Shown here: piece after piece, positions 11,673 to 23,312 of the stretch
Position numbering within the stretch: the stretch's first letter is position 1
How the letters are laid out: each line of letters starts with the position of its first letter
Origin: Ceriagrion tenellum
Taxonomy: Eukaryota; Arthropoda; Insecta; Odonata; Coenagrionidae
Direction of reading: 5' to 3'
Assembly (NCBI GenBank): GCA_963169105.1
Contig: OY720643.1
Location: forward strand, 19,130,373-19,194,372
DNA: 64,000 nucleotides
Program-made: the position numbers and the translations under genes
Notes under the pieces: generated by a model
What the model was told of the DNA's origin: nothing
Databases searched by the model: none
The model's input: the letters and a program-made list of their open reading frames with translations, nothing else

Positions 11673-12545
11673 ACAGAAGGTCCTAGATAAGTTTTTGAAT
11701 CAACGGAGAGAATGGAATTGAAGGTAAATGCGTGCAAGACTAAATTAGTAGTTTTTGATAAGGAGAATGGGGAGAATAACTGTCTGATGAGCCCAAATGG
11801 TGAAGTAATTGAACAGGTGGATGATTTTGTGTACTAAGGTAAGACGTATGCGAAAGATGGAAGAATAGATGAGGAGATAAAGAGACGTGCGAATGCTGAA
11901 AGGAAAGTGGTAGGTAGCATGTGGAACATATCAAGGAATGAGTGCTTGTCTAAGGAAGCGAAAATTGCCGTGTACAAAAGTGTACTTCTTCCCACTTTGC
12001 TATATGGTAGTGAAATATGGGTATGTCAGGATAGACATAAGAGTAGACTAAATGCCGTGGGTGTGAGCTATCTGAGGAGTATTTGCGGCAACAGTAGGAT
12101 GGATAGGGTCAGGAATGAGTGGGTTATGAATGAATGTGGGTTAAATGCTCCAGTAATGGACGTGTATGAAAGGAGTGTGCTTCCTTGGTTTTGCCATGTT
12201 GAGAGAATGGATGAGAGTTGAATAACGAAACAGATATAAACAGAATATGAAACATATAAAAGTAGAATGAATTGTGTGAGAGGTAAGCCGAGAAAGTTGT
12301 GGTTGAATGTGGTTAAGGAAATTCTTAGGAGGAGGAATATTGGGAGTTTAAAAACAAGAGGGCGTGTATAAAACAGTTTATGGGGGTAAATGAGGCAAAA
12401 GAGGTTTACAAGGATAGGTCAGTATGGAGGAAATTATTGAAGCAGAGATAGGTGTACAATTACGTATTAATAAGTGAAACATTTTGACTGTGCCCACCCC
12501 GGAAGGGAACGGCGTGATGGGTATGTATGCATATATGTATGTAAG
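11673..12545 (+). pseudogene. LINE family A, 3' segment of twin-primed copy
   Basis: From 11673 the plus strand gives QKVLDKFLNQ, a one-base frameshift, then MELKVNACKTKLVVFDKENG, EVIEQVDDFVY, a stop, and DGRIDEEIKRRANAERKVV. It continues with KIAVYKSVLLPTLLYGSEIW, DRVRNEWVMNECGLNAPVM and VERMDES, followed by a stop and more frame damage, ending at about 12450. The 3' untranslated region ends in GGAAGGGAACGGCGTGATGG and a GTATGTATGCATATATGTAT tail, matching the copy near 6.85 kb. Together with the inverted segment at 11531-11660 it forms one insertion with a 5' inversion and an internal deletion at the junction. Confidence 0.9.
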
Positions 12546-14193
12546 AATTCTACTCAGCTACGCAGCAGTAGTGGCCTTGATCCATGACATAGAGAGCTAT
12601 CCAAAATGAAAAGAATGAGTGATATTTCTTAAGAAGAATCAAGATGATTACTCAAGCAGAAGAATATCACCTCTTCAAGCCAAGGTTCACTGGTGTCAAC
12701 AAGTGTGAATCAATTATCATCTGAGAAACGTCACCCATATCGTCATAAATTTTTTTCATATCACTTTCTACTCATTTTAATGATTGAAAATGTAAAGCAA
12801 ATAGTTATCCTTTTATGCTTATTGCACTTGCATCTGTGCTTAATTTTTGTATTCAAAGCCTTAAAAGGACAATGCGTAAGTATAGCGATGATATTACTAT
12901 CAACCATTTCTGGGTTTTTTGCAGCGTAGAGTAATTTTTAAGTAATCATATTGTTTCGTATTTCCGACAGAGAACGTCATTAGGAGACGTCTGAAGTCTC
13001 TTCACAACGTTTTTAGTAGGAAATACAAAACGAGGTGTTTATTCAAAAAATACTTTATGCTGCTGAAAACTGATGGTAATAGTAAACATTGCTGAAAAAG
13101 CCCGAAAACTAAGATTGCAATTATAATACTCTCATCCTTTATCGAATTACCTTTTCCTCTACTTTGCCTTATGACAGTTGGATCCTATAATTCATTTCAT
13201 TCGAGGCTGATAGGTCCAAAACGCCGTAGAATGGAAAAAAATTGTTTTGAATAGGTATAGTCATACAAATATGGAATAACCAGGTTTTAGACTAACTGGT
13301 CTTCATATCCTGTTCTCGAAAAATATATTTGTAAACGTATTCTGTGAGCGATACTTGGAGCTCCGAATTGTACCTGAATTGTCTTTTTAAATTCTTTGAT
13401 GACGCTAGCTCGAGGCAGCTGGGAAAAGTGTGTACTTAAACCAATGGCATATACTTTTCATAACTTGGAACTATACTAGCAGCAACGACATGGCGTCTTA
13501 AAAGCGGTGATTTCTTCTTCTATTAGTTTTTATAGAGTTTCTGATTGTTTGTGTCTTTTTTGTCACACATAAATGTCACTGTCTATTGGAAGGGTATATT
13601 ACTGTTTCATCGCCTTCACAAGGTTCTTGGAGAGAATACGAAGTCCTAAGTAAATTTGGAAAAGTGGAGGAAATTTTATGACTTACATTCAAGTACTTAT
13701 TCCTTAGAGAAGGCCGCGGGAGACTCAAAAAAAGTGTTTTGAGAAATACATGGACGGGGCTCGAAGGGGTGGAGACCCTAAGCTAGATAGCTTGGAGGTA
13801 GAGGTTTTCAGGAAAATAACGTTGATATTCTCGCTTTCAGCCCGTTCCAACGAAGACACTCGAGCCTCATACAGTACCAGTGATTCAAGTTTATTTCATC
13901 CCCGTCTGTGTAATACACCCTTGGAAAATTTCATATTTTGGAAGGAGCCATTATGTGTTTAGGGACATGATCGCGGTGAGTGGCTTTAAATATAAACCTA
14001 ACAAAATATTTCATTCATAATGAAGAATCTGAGAAGGGAAGGTTAAGCTCATTGCGAGACGTGAATTTGACATAAAATGCCTTGGAAACAACAATGTCAT
14101 GTGCAATAGTCTTGAGAGAACTGCTTCATTCTCACTTTTCTCTAAGGGGTTTTAATAACTTGTGCCGATTTTTCCCACAGCGGCTTTCGTATT
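12546..14193. other. No recognised feature
   Basis: AT-rich DNA with no gene or repeat I can name. An open frame at 13750-13962 has no recognisable content. Confidence 0.6.
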
Positions 14194-14310
14194 CTGGCTT
14201 CAGCATTATCAACTGAATAGTTTGTAGCTTCAGTATTATTAACTGAACAGTTTGTAGCTTCAGCATTATCAACTGAATAGTTAGTAGCTTCAGCATTATC
14301 AACTTAATAA
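14194..14310. repeat. 30-bp minisatellite, about four units
   Basis: The unit GTAGCTTCAGCATTATCAAC plus ten more bases repeats with starts near 14194, 14224, 14254 and 14284. The first and last units are a little diverged at the edges. No coding frame is implied. Confidence 0.9.
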
Positions 14311-16119
14311 AAAAGTAAACCCTAACAACTAATATCGAGAATATAATGTGAATAGAATTTCTGTTTATCTTTCGAGTTATTTTGTTTTTCTGATCTATAA
14401 TGGAATTTAGGACATGTCATTGTTAATTATTTATTTATCTTCACTACTATCTTTTTACTAGCCTTATATCGATGTCAGTGAACGAACTGTTGATATATTA
14501 TTCTTAAATTAATATCGCTGTCTATAACTCAATTGGCAGTAGAAGTAAAACATGGCTCTTTTAAGCGTTCATCATATTCAACATCCTTAATAATTTTCTG
14601 CTGTTTGTGAAATTTGTATACTTCCTTCATTAATTTACGATTAGAAACTCTTTTAGAGGTCGTTTGGAAGAGCTTCAGCAAATAAAATTCCATTGTGACG
14701 CACATTGGAATGTTAATGTGATGTAGTCCACTCCAGTCCGAGAACACTGGGTTTTTAGACCTGTAGGATGATGGCACTTCTATTTTATTTGTAATAAAAT
14801 AATGGGACTTATCATATTTAGCTGTAGTTGAGGAAAGTGAATTAGGACAGTAAAATTCATCAGATACCATGTGGTTAAATTGTTAAGCGTTGAGTTGGTG
14901 CTGTAGAAGCTGGGAGGTTCAAGTTATACAGGCCAAATAACATATATCCCTGGTAATTTACTGCATTGGGTTATTTGAAACATGCGGTAAAACTTTGTTC
15001 ACCAAACCTTCCTTCTGCAGGATGAACTCTTGTAGTAGGGTTATTCCGATTACCCCAGCATCTGTCATGTCAATGAATGTGACGGAAAAATACGATATTG
15101 CAAAATGAGGCTTCGCTAGTGGGGCTGAAATCTACCATCTTTCAATATTGGGCTTTATTTAATGTAAATAATAAATAAAACACTTAAGGCAATATCAGAC
15201 ATTAGATATTTTTCAATTCCCTGGTCCGTCCAAACAACTTTCCCGCACACTTAATATTTCGTGCGGCAAGTCAGTTGTAGGGTATTATGGATTAGTAAAC
15301 CTGAATTGTCATGAATAACTCAGGGATAATATAAATACAGATTTATCCTATTTTTCATGGTGACGAATGTGAATTAAACAACCTTGCAATCTCATCCGTC
15401 ATACTCTTTAACATCGGTTTGCCGAGGAATTGCAAGTATTCGGGTTGTAAATAGTTGGAAAATCGCGGTTAGCTAAGGAAATAAACAAATTCCTAACTTC
15501 CATGCGTTAATCAATGTTCTTGATAAATATTTGCTCACATAGCACAATGAATAACAAGTTGAAGACAGGGCCCATGCAGCAACGAAGCCAATCAGCTAAT
15601 AGTCGAAAAGTAATGATATCTTCTTCCATCAAGCAATTTTGTTTCGCCGACGAAGGTGAGTTAATTAATTCTTTTCGGAGAAAAAAGTAATTGGACACAT
15701 TAAAAAGGAATCGGATGAGAAAAGCATCAAGAAAAGTAAATGAAAAGATCACCATGAAAGACCAAGGTAATATCAATTTATCGGGAAAATGGTGTAGATT
15801 GTTTGATTGAAAAATAAGAAATAAGCGTGGAGCGGCAATAAAGCAATTTACCAGTTGGTGACTGTTGATGGTAGTGTTTGGAAAATCAATGTAATGATCA
15901 TATCAGTGCAAACCCAATCTCTGAATACGTTCATCGAAACGATGGAGGAGCGTTGGTGAAAGATAAGATTACTGTTCACGGCACGAGGTCAAGTGTCTTA
16001 TCGGGGTCGTATACCCTTCTGCCGATCATTAACATCATTAATTGATAACTGTAGACACAACTCGACAGAAGAGTTGGATTATTTGATAGGGCTTGCATAG
16101 AAAGAGCTCGCTATGGAGT
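14311..16119. other. No recognised feature; one unassigned minus ORF
   Basis: AT-rich stretch. A minus-strand open frame at 14529-14870 (113 codons, starting MVSDEFYCPN) is longer than most frames in AT-rich parts of the window, and its second half is rich in Lys. It matches no family I recognise and shows no clear splice sites, so it is noted rather than called. Confidence 0.45.
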
Positions 16120-16720
16120 CGTAATTAACAGGGGCGGGGGTTGAATCAGTCGAGGCGAGCGATGAATTCTGAGGACACTTAGCTCAATAAGAGCGTCCCC
16201 AGGTGAAACTGAATCCAATATTCTTTCCTCTATTCTTTTCATTTTCTTTGCGACCCTTCTCCGTCTTCATATTCCTCATCTCTTTCCCTGAAGTCATCGT
16301 GAATTTATTTGTTGGGGCGTGGCTAGGCACGGGAAGCAGTGCGAGGGCGTAGGGCAGGGAGGTTTTCTTGGTAAGGAGATAGTAAGTAAGAACGACGCTG
16401 GGTTTAGTGTGGGTGGGAATTGATGGTTTGGGAGGCTGCGTGGAGCCATGTGGGAAATGGCCGGGAGATGGATGGGGGGGGGGGCGGTGGGAGGGAGTTG
16501 GAAGTTTCCGAGGACAGTAACTCGATACTCCCTTCAAATTGCGTTATTTTGCTTTTAAGGGCTCCTCTCCTGCGACGGCAGAGGCCATCTATGGACCGAA
16601 TAATTAGATCGCCTTGGCCATGGAAAAGGTTGGTTTGAAAATGGCTTCCAGGACCCCCCTCTCCTGCACTCCTCTCTTCCCTTATCCTTCCCCCAACCAA
16701 GCGTGTGTCAATTTTGCGAG
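16120..16720. other. GC-rich island with poly-G run
   Basis: G-rich on plus, with a run of about twelve G near 16473 followed by CGGTGGGAGGG, and several CpG-containing stretches. Overlapping open frames on both strands are composition-driven (Pro/Ser-rich on minus, Gly-rich on plus). The G-run has the form of a possible G-quadruplex. No gene is supported. Confidence 0.35.
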
Positions 16721-17696
16721 CAATACGGTTCCATTCCTTTCTTCACTCTTCCCAATAAACCTCGACATTTTTGCTCATATTTGTCTCGCCGTCTCATCCA
16801 ACACGCGCAATTTTGATTTGCCACGATAGTTCGCGTTCAGGCAGAGACAACAGCTTTGTATCGTTGTCCGTTTCTTTCGCAAGAACCTCTTGAAATGCCT
16901 GAACCTTGTTATCACTCCACTTGTAAATGAGATTAGTAATAATTTTCACGCTCCATGCTCTCACTAAATGTTCCCAAAAAAAATTATTGAGTCTCAAGTA
17001 CTGAGCGTGATGGGTTTGTGAAATTGTTCAGTTTTTTTTAATTAATTGCTTACCTTTTTGCATTCTATAACTATTTTCCTTGAGTTTGCTTAGATTTGTG
17101 ATTTCGAAATAAATTACCTAACTTAGTCATGAAGGACATAAAATCCATGACTGGGCTTTTAGGTTAGATGTAGATTTTCTATTTATTTGAATTCATTATT
17201 TCACTTTCAGCAAAGTCTTTGGCTTTCGTGGAGAAAAGTTAGTGTAGTATTATTGGTTGCAATTATTGTATTCGGAATTTCTTTACCTCCAGAAACTGCA
17301 ATGTCGGCAAAATTCCACCCATCATCTATCGGAGTCAATTTTCAAAACTGTGATACGTATGTACCAAATGATGCCATCTTCGGTGTAACCGGTAGTACAG
17401 TTTTAATAAATTGTGTCTTGTGGAACTCAAAAATATGCACGGAGTACTTTCTCCAATAATGCATAGTCCCTGTCAAGGAACGCTTAGTAACATCTATAAG
17501 ATAGTTTTTCTCTTTTAATCAATTGAACTCCATGCGATTGTATCTTTTTATATCTCTGCCAGCTTAATTCCTTACAGCCTCCTTCAACGCTTGCTTTATT
17601 TACGTCTTTATCTATCAGAGGGTCCCTGATTTGTTCACAAAACCATGTTGACTGCATACCTTCTGATCAATGTTTACTTCGTACCTCACTTTACTC
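16721..17696. other. Unassigned; a splice-acceptor-like site only
   Basis: TATTTCACTTTCAG at about 17196-17209 resembles a 3' splice site. It precedes an open frame to 17459 with one hydrophobic stretch, VSVVLLVAIIVFG. No homology, donor site or second exon is visible, so a chance occurrence is more likely. Confidence 0.3.
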
Positions 17697-17915
17697 CGCC
17701 GGCCCCGGTGGCGGCGGGGTAAAGTCCTCACCTGCTAAACCGAGGGTCGCGGGTTTGAGTCCCGCCTGGGTGGGTTTTTAACCACCCAGGGCATGGGTGT
17801 ATGTCAAGTTCTGTTGGTCAGGTCCCTGGAAAACCTGATGACAGACTCAGCAGCCTATCGGGATTCCGGGGACATACGAGCCAACAGAATCGTCCGGCAG
17901 CAAGAAAAAAAATCA
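17697..17915 (+). mobile_element. tRNA-derived SINE
   Basis: The 5' part is tRNA-like. An A-box-like segment TGGCGGCGGGGTAAAGTCC (from 17709) is followed about 40 bp later by a B box GGTTTGAGTCC (17752-17762), one base away from the usual GGTTCGANTCC. These are internal RNA polymerase III promoter elements. Next comes a strong hairpin, GCCTGGGTGG / CCACCCAGGGC around a T-rich loop (17764-17792). The body runs to an A-rich end AAGAAAAAAAATC near 17914. The copy looks fairly intact. The tRNA of origin and the LINE partner cannot be told by eye, and no clear target duplication was found. Confidence 0.8.
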
Positions 17916-18869
17916 ATCCAAAACCTTACGCATTTTTATGCGTATAAAGTGCTTTATTTGAGTTTCTTGATGCTTCGGCGTGTTCCTTAAAATGTTTAAT
18001 CGACCTTATTTTCCCCTATTACCATAATCAACCATTGTGTAATAATAGGAAAGCCAACGGTATTTCACATGATCTAGCTCATCTCGTACGATATATTTCT
18101 CGTAAAATCACTTCTTCTATTGTATCACAATTTTTTAAGATTATTTATCATTATAGCTCTAGATCTAATATACTGGAATATAATCGACGTTAGCTGAAAG
18201 AAGTGTACCTAACTGGATACAAAATACGGGAATTTGCTGGGAGCAGAATGTAAACTCTACGAGCAACGGCAGCCAATCAGATTTTTTCTGAACACGGCAG
18301 TCAACTGGCGGTGGGCGTGTTCCTCCGCCTATTTTTACTTCCACCGGATTTTTTTTACCCGTGTATTTATTTCCATTTTTCGTGACTTGGTGGTTCTCCG
18401 GAAAGTATTATTTTCTTTCAGCAGATTTGTTGTTGTTAATAGCCTAAGCTTTTCCTTTAATCACTCCGCTTTTATTTTCCGCTTTAATTCGTCTCAACAG
18501 AGATCGTCAGTGCATCACTACAGTGTTAATGCCAACATTTGCAATTAATTCACTGGATATCGTCAGGCCTCTTAAAGTGTCATCGTCGAAAAATAACATT
18601 TTATGAAGAAGAGTTCCCTGGCAATAAGCTAAAATTTCCGTAATTACTCAGTCTTAACCGGCCCTTTTCACTAGAGAGATGATACTCTAATTGCTGATAA
18701 AATCTTCAAATTCAGACCCAAATATCGTTTCAATTTGATCGCGTCATGTTGCTTATAACTGTGGAGAAACATGTCAAGGATAAAATTCAATAAACGTACG
18801 TAGTTCTCGTTGAAAAAGTATTGTTAATTTATACCTCCGAGGGTCCGCGTTGAAATAAAAATAAAAGCC
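17916..18869. other. No recognised feature
   Basis: AT-rich sequence. A CCAAT-type string, AGCCAATCAG (about 18272), stands alone without other promoter signals. Confidence 0.5.
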
Positions 18870-19130
18870 ATGCCTTTGCGTGCGTCAGAGGTTGGATCGC
18901 GAGCCTTGTTCGGAGCTGAAGGCGAGCACTTCAGGCGACGCGGAGTAGAGTGAACGCTCCTTCTTGGGGCCTTATCTATCCATCCCTCGGCCTCGCCTTA
19001 ACCTCCCGGTCCTCGAGCGCTCTCCCGTCCCAAGGTCTGCCTCTTCCCTTCCTTCCGTTTAATCCCGTGTAAATCCTCGTGCCGCTCCCTCGGCTTGAGA
19101 AAGCTCTCTGACGAGAAAGGAAGTCCAATA
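18870..19130. other. Small GC- and CpG-rich island
   Basis: Dense in CpG (for example GGCGACGCGGAG near 18936 and CCTCGAGCGCTCTCCCG near 19012), bordered on both sides by AT-rich DNA. There is no sustained open frame. It may be a regulatory island or a short non-coding exon. Confidence 0.3.
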
Positions 19131-22100
19131 ATTCGGTGCCAAAAAAAGTCAATGTCTCAAGCGGTTTTAACCCCGAGATTTACGGAGGAGGGGTTCTTGT
19201 GACGCCGAGAACCCCATATCGGTGAAATCTTCACCGAATGGGGATCTAAAGTGAATTTTAGGAAAGAATATTTTTGTCTCTGCCTCTTGGCATGCTTTAA
19301 ATTTGCTCTCTTTTTCTAATAGCAGTGCATGGCGTTCAATATTCATTTGCAAATATGATTCTTTGTATGAATATTCTTTATTGCACTCTTTCTACCAACT
19401 GCATACCCTCGAACTATTTCTCGCGCATATAAGGACACTTGTTATGCTGCTGGAAGCTGGAAAAAATGAAAAAATAACTAACTAAAGAGCGTATTTCATT
19501 TTCCATAGTAAATAAGGATAGTAAATTGCGTGACGAGGATGCCAGCTTTTTTTTTAACAAGATTAGAAGTGAGTTTTCTCCTCATACTAATTTTTTGTGG
19601 TATTGGCTTGTGAAAATTAAATAGATACGAGTATAACAATTTTGATTTACATAACACGTATTCTGAAGGAGTAATTCAATGTGCTTCATAACATTATATT
19701 CAAAATAAATTTATATTCAACTCTCTTCACGGCTGTTGCTCCATTTTAGACTGCAAGTTATATTGTTTCTATTCTGGGCATTTCAAAAAGGATCAGGTCT
19801 ATATATTTCTAGCAATTTTTCCATGTCCTTCGATCTAGCGAGTGTGAGTTTATACCCTTGATGCTAACCTGATATTTTCAGTACGGTTTTTGACTTCATA
19901 TAGGTACTACTTGTAGCCATAGCTCATTCCGGAAAATGTACCATTTAATTTTTCTTTATCATCATCGCTCAATTTCTAAAATTTTTATCGTGAAGAAACC
20001 CCAGGTAATAGAAATTGTCGTTAAAAAAAACTTTTTTATATTTAACGAAAATATAGTTATAGCTGACATGAGGGCAAGAAAAAAGCTGATTCAATTCTTT
20101 TTTCTTGAGAATTGAATTACTCTCTACGCCTTTCGTGCAAATACCTTCTCTCCGAAGACTCTTGAATTTCCTAATGGTAAAATTAATTACCCAGAAGCAC
20201 GGAACATTCCTGCTCTCAGAGTTCAGTTTAAGTCACCCTTCGTTGTGACAAAAGCAATAAAAACCATTGTCATTTTCATGCTAACTGCTTTTAGTTACAG
20301 TTGATAAAATTACAAAAAATACAGTACATATTAAAAATGCAATGCATATAGAAGCAAACGTGCCCAAATGCAATAGCATCGATTTTTTGCGTCAAAAGGG
20401 GTTTGGAAATTTTTCTGGTTCACCATTTTTCTTACCTTTGTCGAAGTTAAGGCAAATCATCCAAGTCTAAAATAGAACTGATCTCCAGTGACAATGGAGA
20501 CTTACCTGGAAGACAAAAGAAAAGGTATTAATATTTTTGAATTTTGTAAACAGAACTCACCAAAAAAATTAATGGTAAAATACACTCATATACCTACGCT
20601 TGTTTCATAATTTTAAGGTAGTCATAAATCTGTTATTATTATATTAAATATGTAACTAAAGCAAGACCTCAACAGATGTCATATTGTTCGTGGTTGAACA
20701 AAGTAGGCTTAATTGCGCACTTAAACTCAGAAAGCAGTGAGAAAAACTCATTCATCTTAATATAATCTTGAGCTTTTGGCCATATAATCATCATAGCATT
20801 GGTTAGTTATATATGTATATATTCATTGCGTTATGTTTCACAGCTGAACTCCGTTCAATAAAAAACTCACGATTGACTAGGTCAGAGGATGATTTTGGCC
20901 TTATTTACTGTATTCTCTTCTCCTTGGTCTAATTGCTGAGGCTATTACTGATTTCTCAGTGCGTCAGATACTATGGTGCTGATGTTTTAATCGAGAATTG
21001 TTTTTCAAATTTGATGCAGTAAAAGGGTATTCACCAGTAAATATTGGCTATAACGTGAGTTTCCACCTTAATGTGAGTCTTCATGGCAACGGAGACGGCT
21101 TTTCAGCTTTTACACCGCGTTGATTCATGTTCTTCGACAATTACCACACCAGAGTTCAAGCCAGCTTCTTCAGATCTCTTAACATCAGACGTAAAGAGGT
21201 TTTCTTGTATGCTGTCAATATTTTCTTTGAAGAACTTGAATTTACATGGTAGAAAACCTAAAAAAATCTTCACAATCTGGGCATCTCGGCGGAAGCCTTC
21301 ACTTCAAACGTACTTGACATTATTAAAATTATTTATGTATTTAAATAATATTTATATATAATTTGAATAATTATTTATGATTTAAATACTTCTTGGAGTT
21401 AAAGAAAAAATAGTTTACTTTATATTGAAAAACAAGTATTCATAAATTATTTTGTAACGTTCTCGTATCCACTTTCCCCGAATGAAGTATTTTAGTTGTT
21501 ACACATAGTCAATATGTTAATCTAATAGAACCTAATAAATTTGATACCCGTTGAATAAAATAACTACAGTTTCTTATGAAGAGGAAATCATATTAAAATT
21601 GAAAAATCAGTACCATGGTGTTTATCTTGCGGTATTACTTCGACAAAAATTATAGTTCCTTTTTTAAAATACTTTTCATTTTTAATAGTATTCTACTAGC
21701 TAAATTAGGATCAAATGAAAGTCAGTAATAATCCACTCTATATCACATGTATACGGCCCCATTTAACAGAAATATTTCTCTATTTACCTTTACGGACGTT
21801 CGACCCCTTTTTATCTCTTCCGAAAAACGTTTTCTCATCTTTCCTCAACCTCGCTTACCTAAAATCCTTCCCCCAATCATGGACTTCCCTTCAACCTGCA
21901 ACCCTTTCCCCTTATTACCTCTTCCAGTCTCATAGTCTGCCTCCTCCTTATCTCATCCTGGGGTTTCCTTTATTCCACCACCACGCCTAAGATCTCTTTC
22001 ATCTTTCTTTCCAATCACTGTTTCTTCTTAATCCTCATACACGGAGTATACATTCAATAGTATCTATATTATTTTATATTTATATAAGTGAAAACTTAAA

Positions 22101-22439
22101 AGAAGACGAGACAAACTTATTGTATACATTTTGGTGTTCAACAGCCAAATGGAAACGGAAAAAAATTATTGTAAGATGTACAAATGGTAAGAATCACAGA
22201 GAATGGTCCAGAATAAAACCTGACTTAATTGACTGACCCAATTACCTTATGAAGGACTTACAATTAAATAATAATTTTAGTACGCCGCGGTTGGAAGAGA
22301 GGAGAGTGGAGTGTACAGCAAGCCATTCTTCAAATTGTTGACAAATAATGATACATTTATATACAATCTTTTTTATTTTAAATAATTTAAATATAAATTT
22401 TAAAAATGTAGTTATTACTTTTCCAACAAAAAAGGACTT
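19131..22439. other. Long AT-rich stretch, no recognised feature
   Basis: Over 3 kb without a gene, RNA or repeat that I can name. CTTCACCGAATGGGG (19229) and CCCATATCGGTGAAATC (19212) overlap in a short inverted repeat. A CT-rich stretch near 21780-22010 gives open frames that are composition artefacts. Confidence 0.6.
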
Positions 22440-22845
22440 ATTGGGCCGTACCATCACCGTCGATGCGTACCGTAATATCCTTGTGTATACGCAACACGCA
22501 TGCCGATACTGCGTTGCGGGTGGTCATCGGCATCGGGGGCCCAACGTCGCTTCGCCCGCTAACCTCGAACCTCCCTCCCAGCCTGGGAGTTGCATTGATC
22601 CGTGCCTGTGTGTACCAACTGCCAACTCGAGTGAGCCGAGGTTAAGGGGAGGGAGAATGGGGTTCTCGCGAATCTGCTGCCTTTCTTCCTTTCCCCTTCC
22701 TCTTCCCGACTCCCCCCCACACACCCCAACCCCCCGCTCTTCTTTCCTCCCTGCCCCGCGAAACCATCGCCTCCGCAACGCGTCACGTCACCTCGCGTTC
22801 ACACCTTTCCGCACGAGATCACGTCCTGACGCTTTTGCACGGGTC

Positions 22846-22896
<51 letters not shown>

Positions 22897-23000
22897 TCCT
22901 CTTCCTCTTTCAAAGTGTATTGCTCGCTCGTCTCCCTGATCTGCACGTGAACTCTTGAGCGACGAATTCAGCCGTCAAACGGCGCCAAGATCCGAATCGT
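22440..23000. promoter_or_regulatory. CpG-rich region, possible promoter or first exon
   Basis: The richest CpG segment in the window, with CGTCGATGCGTACCG, CGCGTCACGTCACC (two CGTCA half-sites) and GTCAAACGGCGCC. It carries a GAGA-type (TC) tract at 22849-22892, a sequence class known to bind GAGA-type factors at insect promoters. A 200-codon plus frame (22348-22950) crosses it, but that frame is carried by the repeat and by composition. No initiator, splice donor or downstream exon can be shown, so the role is inference. Confidence 0.25.
22849..22892. repeat. (TC)22 microsatellite
   Basis: Uninterrupted TC dinucleotides, 22 units, continuing into a C/T-rich imperfect tail to about 22910. 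It lies inside the CpG-rich region. Confidence 0.97.
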
Positions 23001-23312
23001 AATTTGTGGTGATCCGCTGTGTGATTGATGTGTTGCTGTTTGGCCTCCAAACCATGGTTTTATATTTTTTTCATGTGCAAGAGTATGTAGCACAGAGTAT
23101 GCAAGTAGGAGGCGGAGAAAAGAAATGATTGTATAAAACTATTCTTCAAAATATTACCCCATACAGAGATGAAAGGAGGGATATGACGGAGAATAATTGA
23201 CTTAAGCATTAGTCAACCGATAAGAACCCCTTTAAACGATGTTGAAAAGTCAGAAGTGAAATAATTTATCGTAATACGAATACAACCACCGATATAAAAA
23301 TAAACCGAGAAG
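23001..23312. other. No recognised feature
   Basis: Spacer upstream of a LINE remnant. It may contain decayed coding sequence of that element, but nothing aligns by eye. Confidence 0.45.

Noticed and set aside
14529..14870. 113-codon minus-strand open frame in AT-rich DNA
   Set aside because: Longer than its neighbours but without homology, splice sites or codon pattern I can defend. Not called as a gene.
17187..17459. Open frame after a splice-acceptor-like TTTCACTTTCAG
   Set aside because: One hydrophobic stretch only, no donor site, no partner exon and no known family.
22348..22950. 200-codon plus-strand open frame
   Set aside because: Its length comes from a (TC)22 tract read as Leu-Ser and from low stop density in GC-rich DNA. 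A minus-strand frame overlaps it, and no domain is visible.
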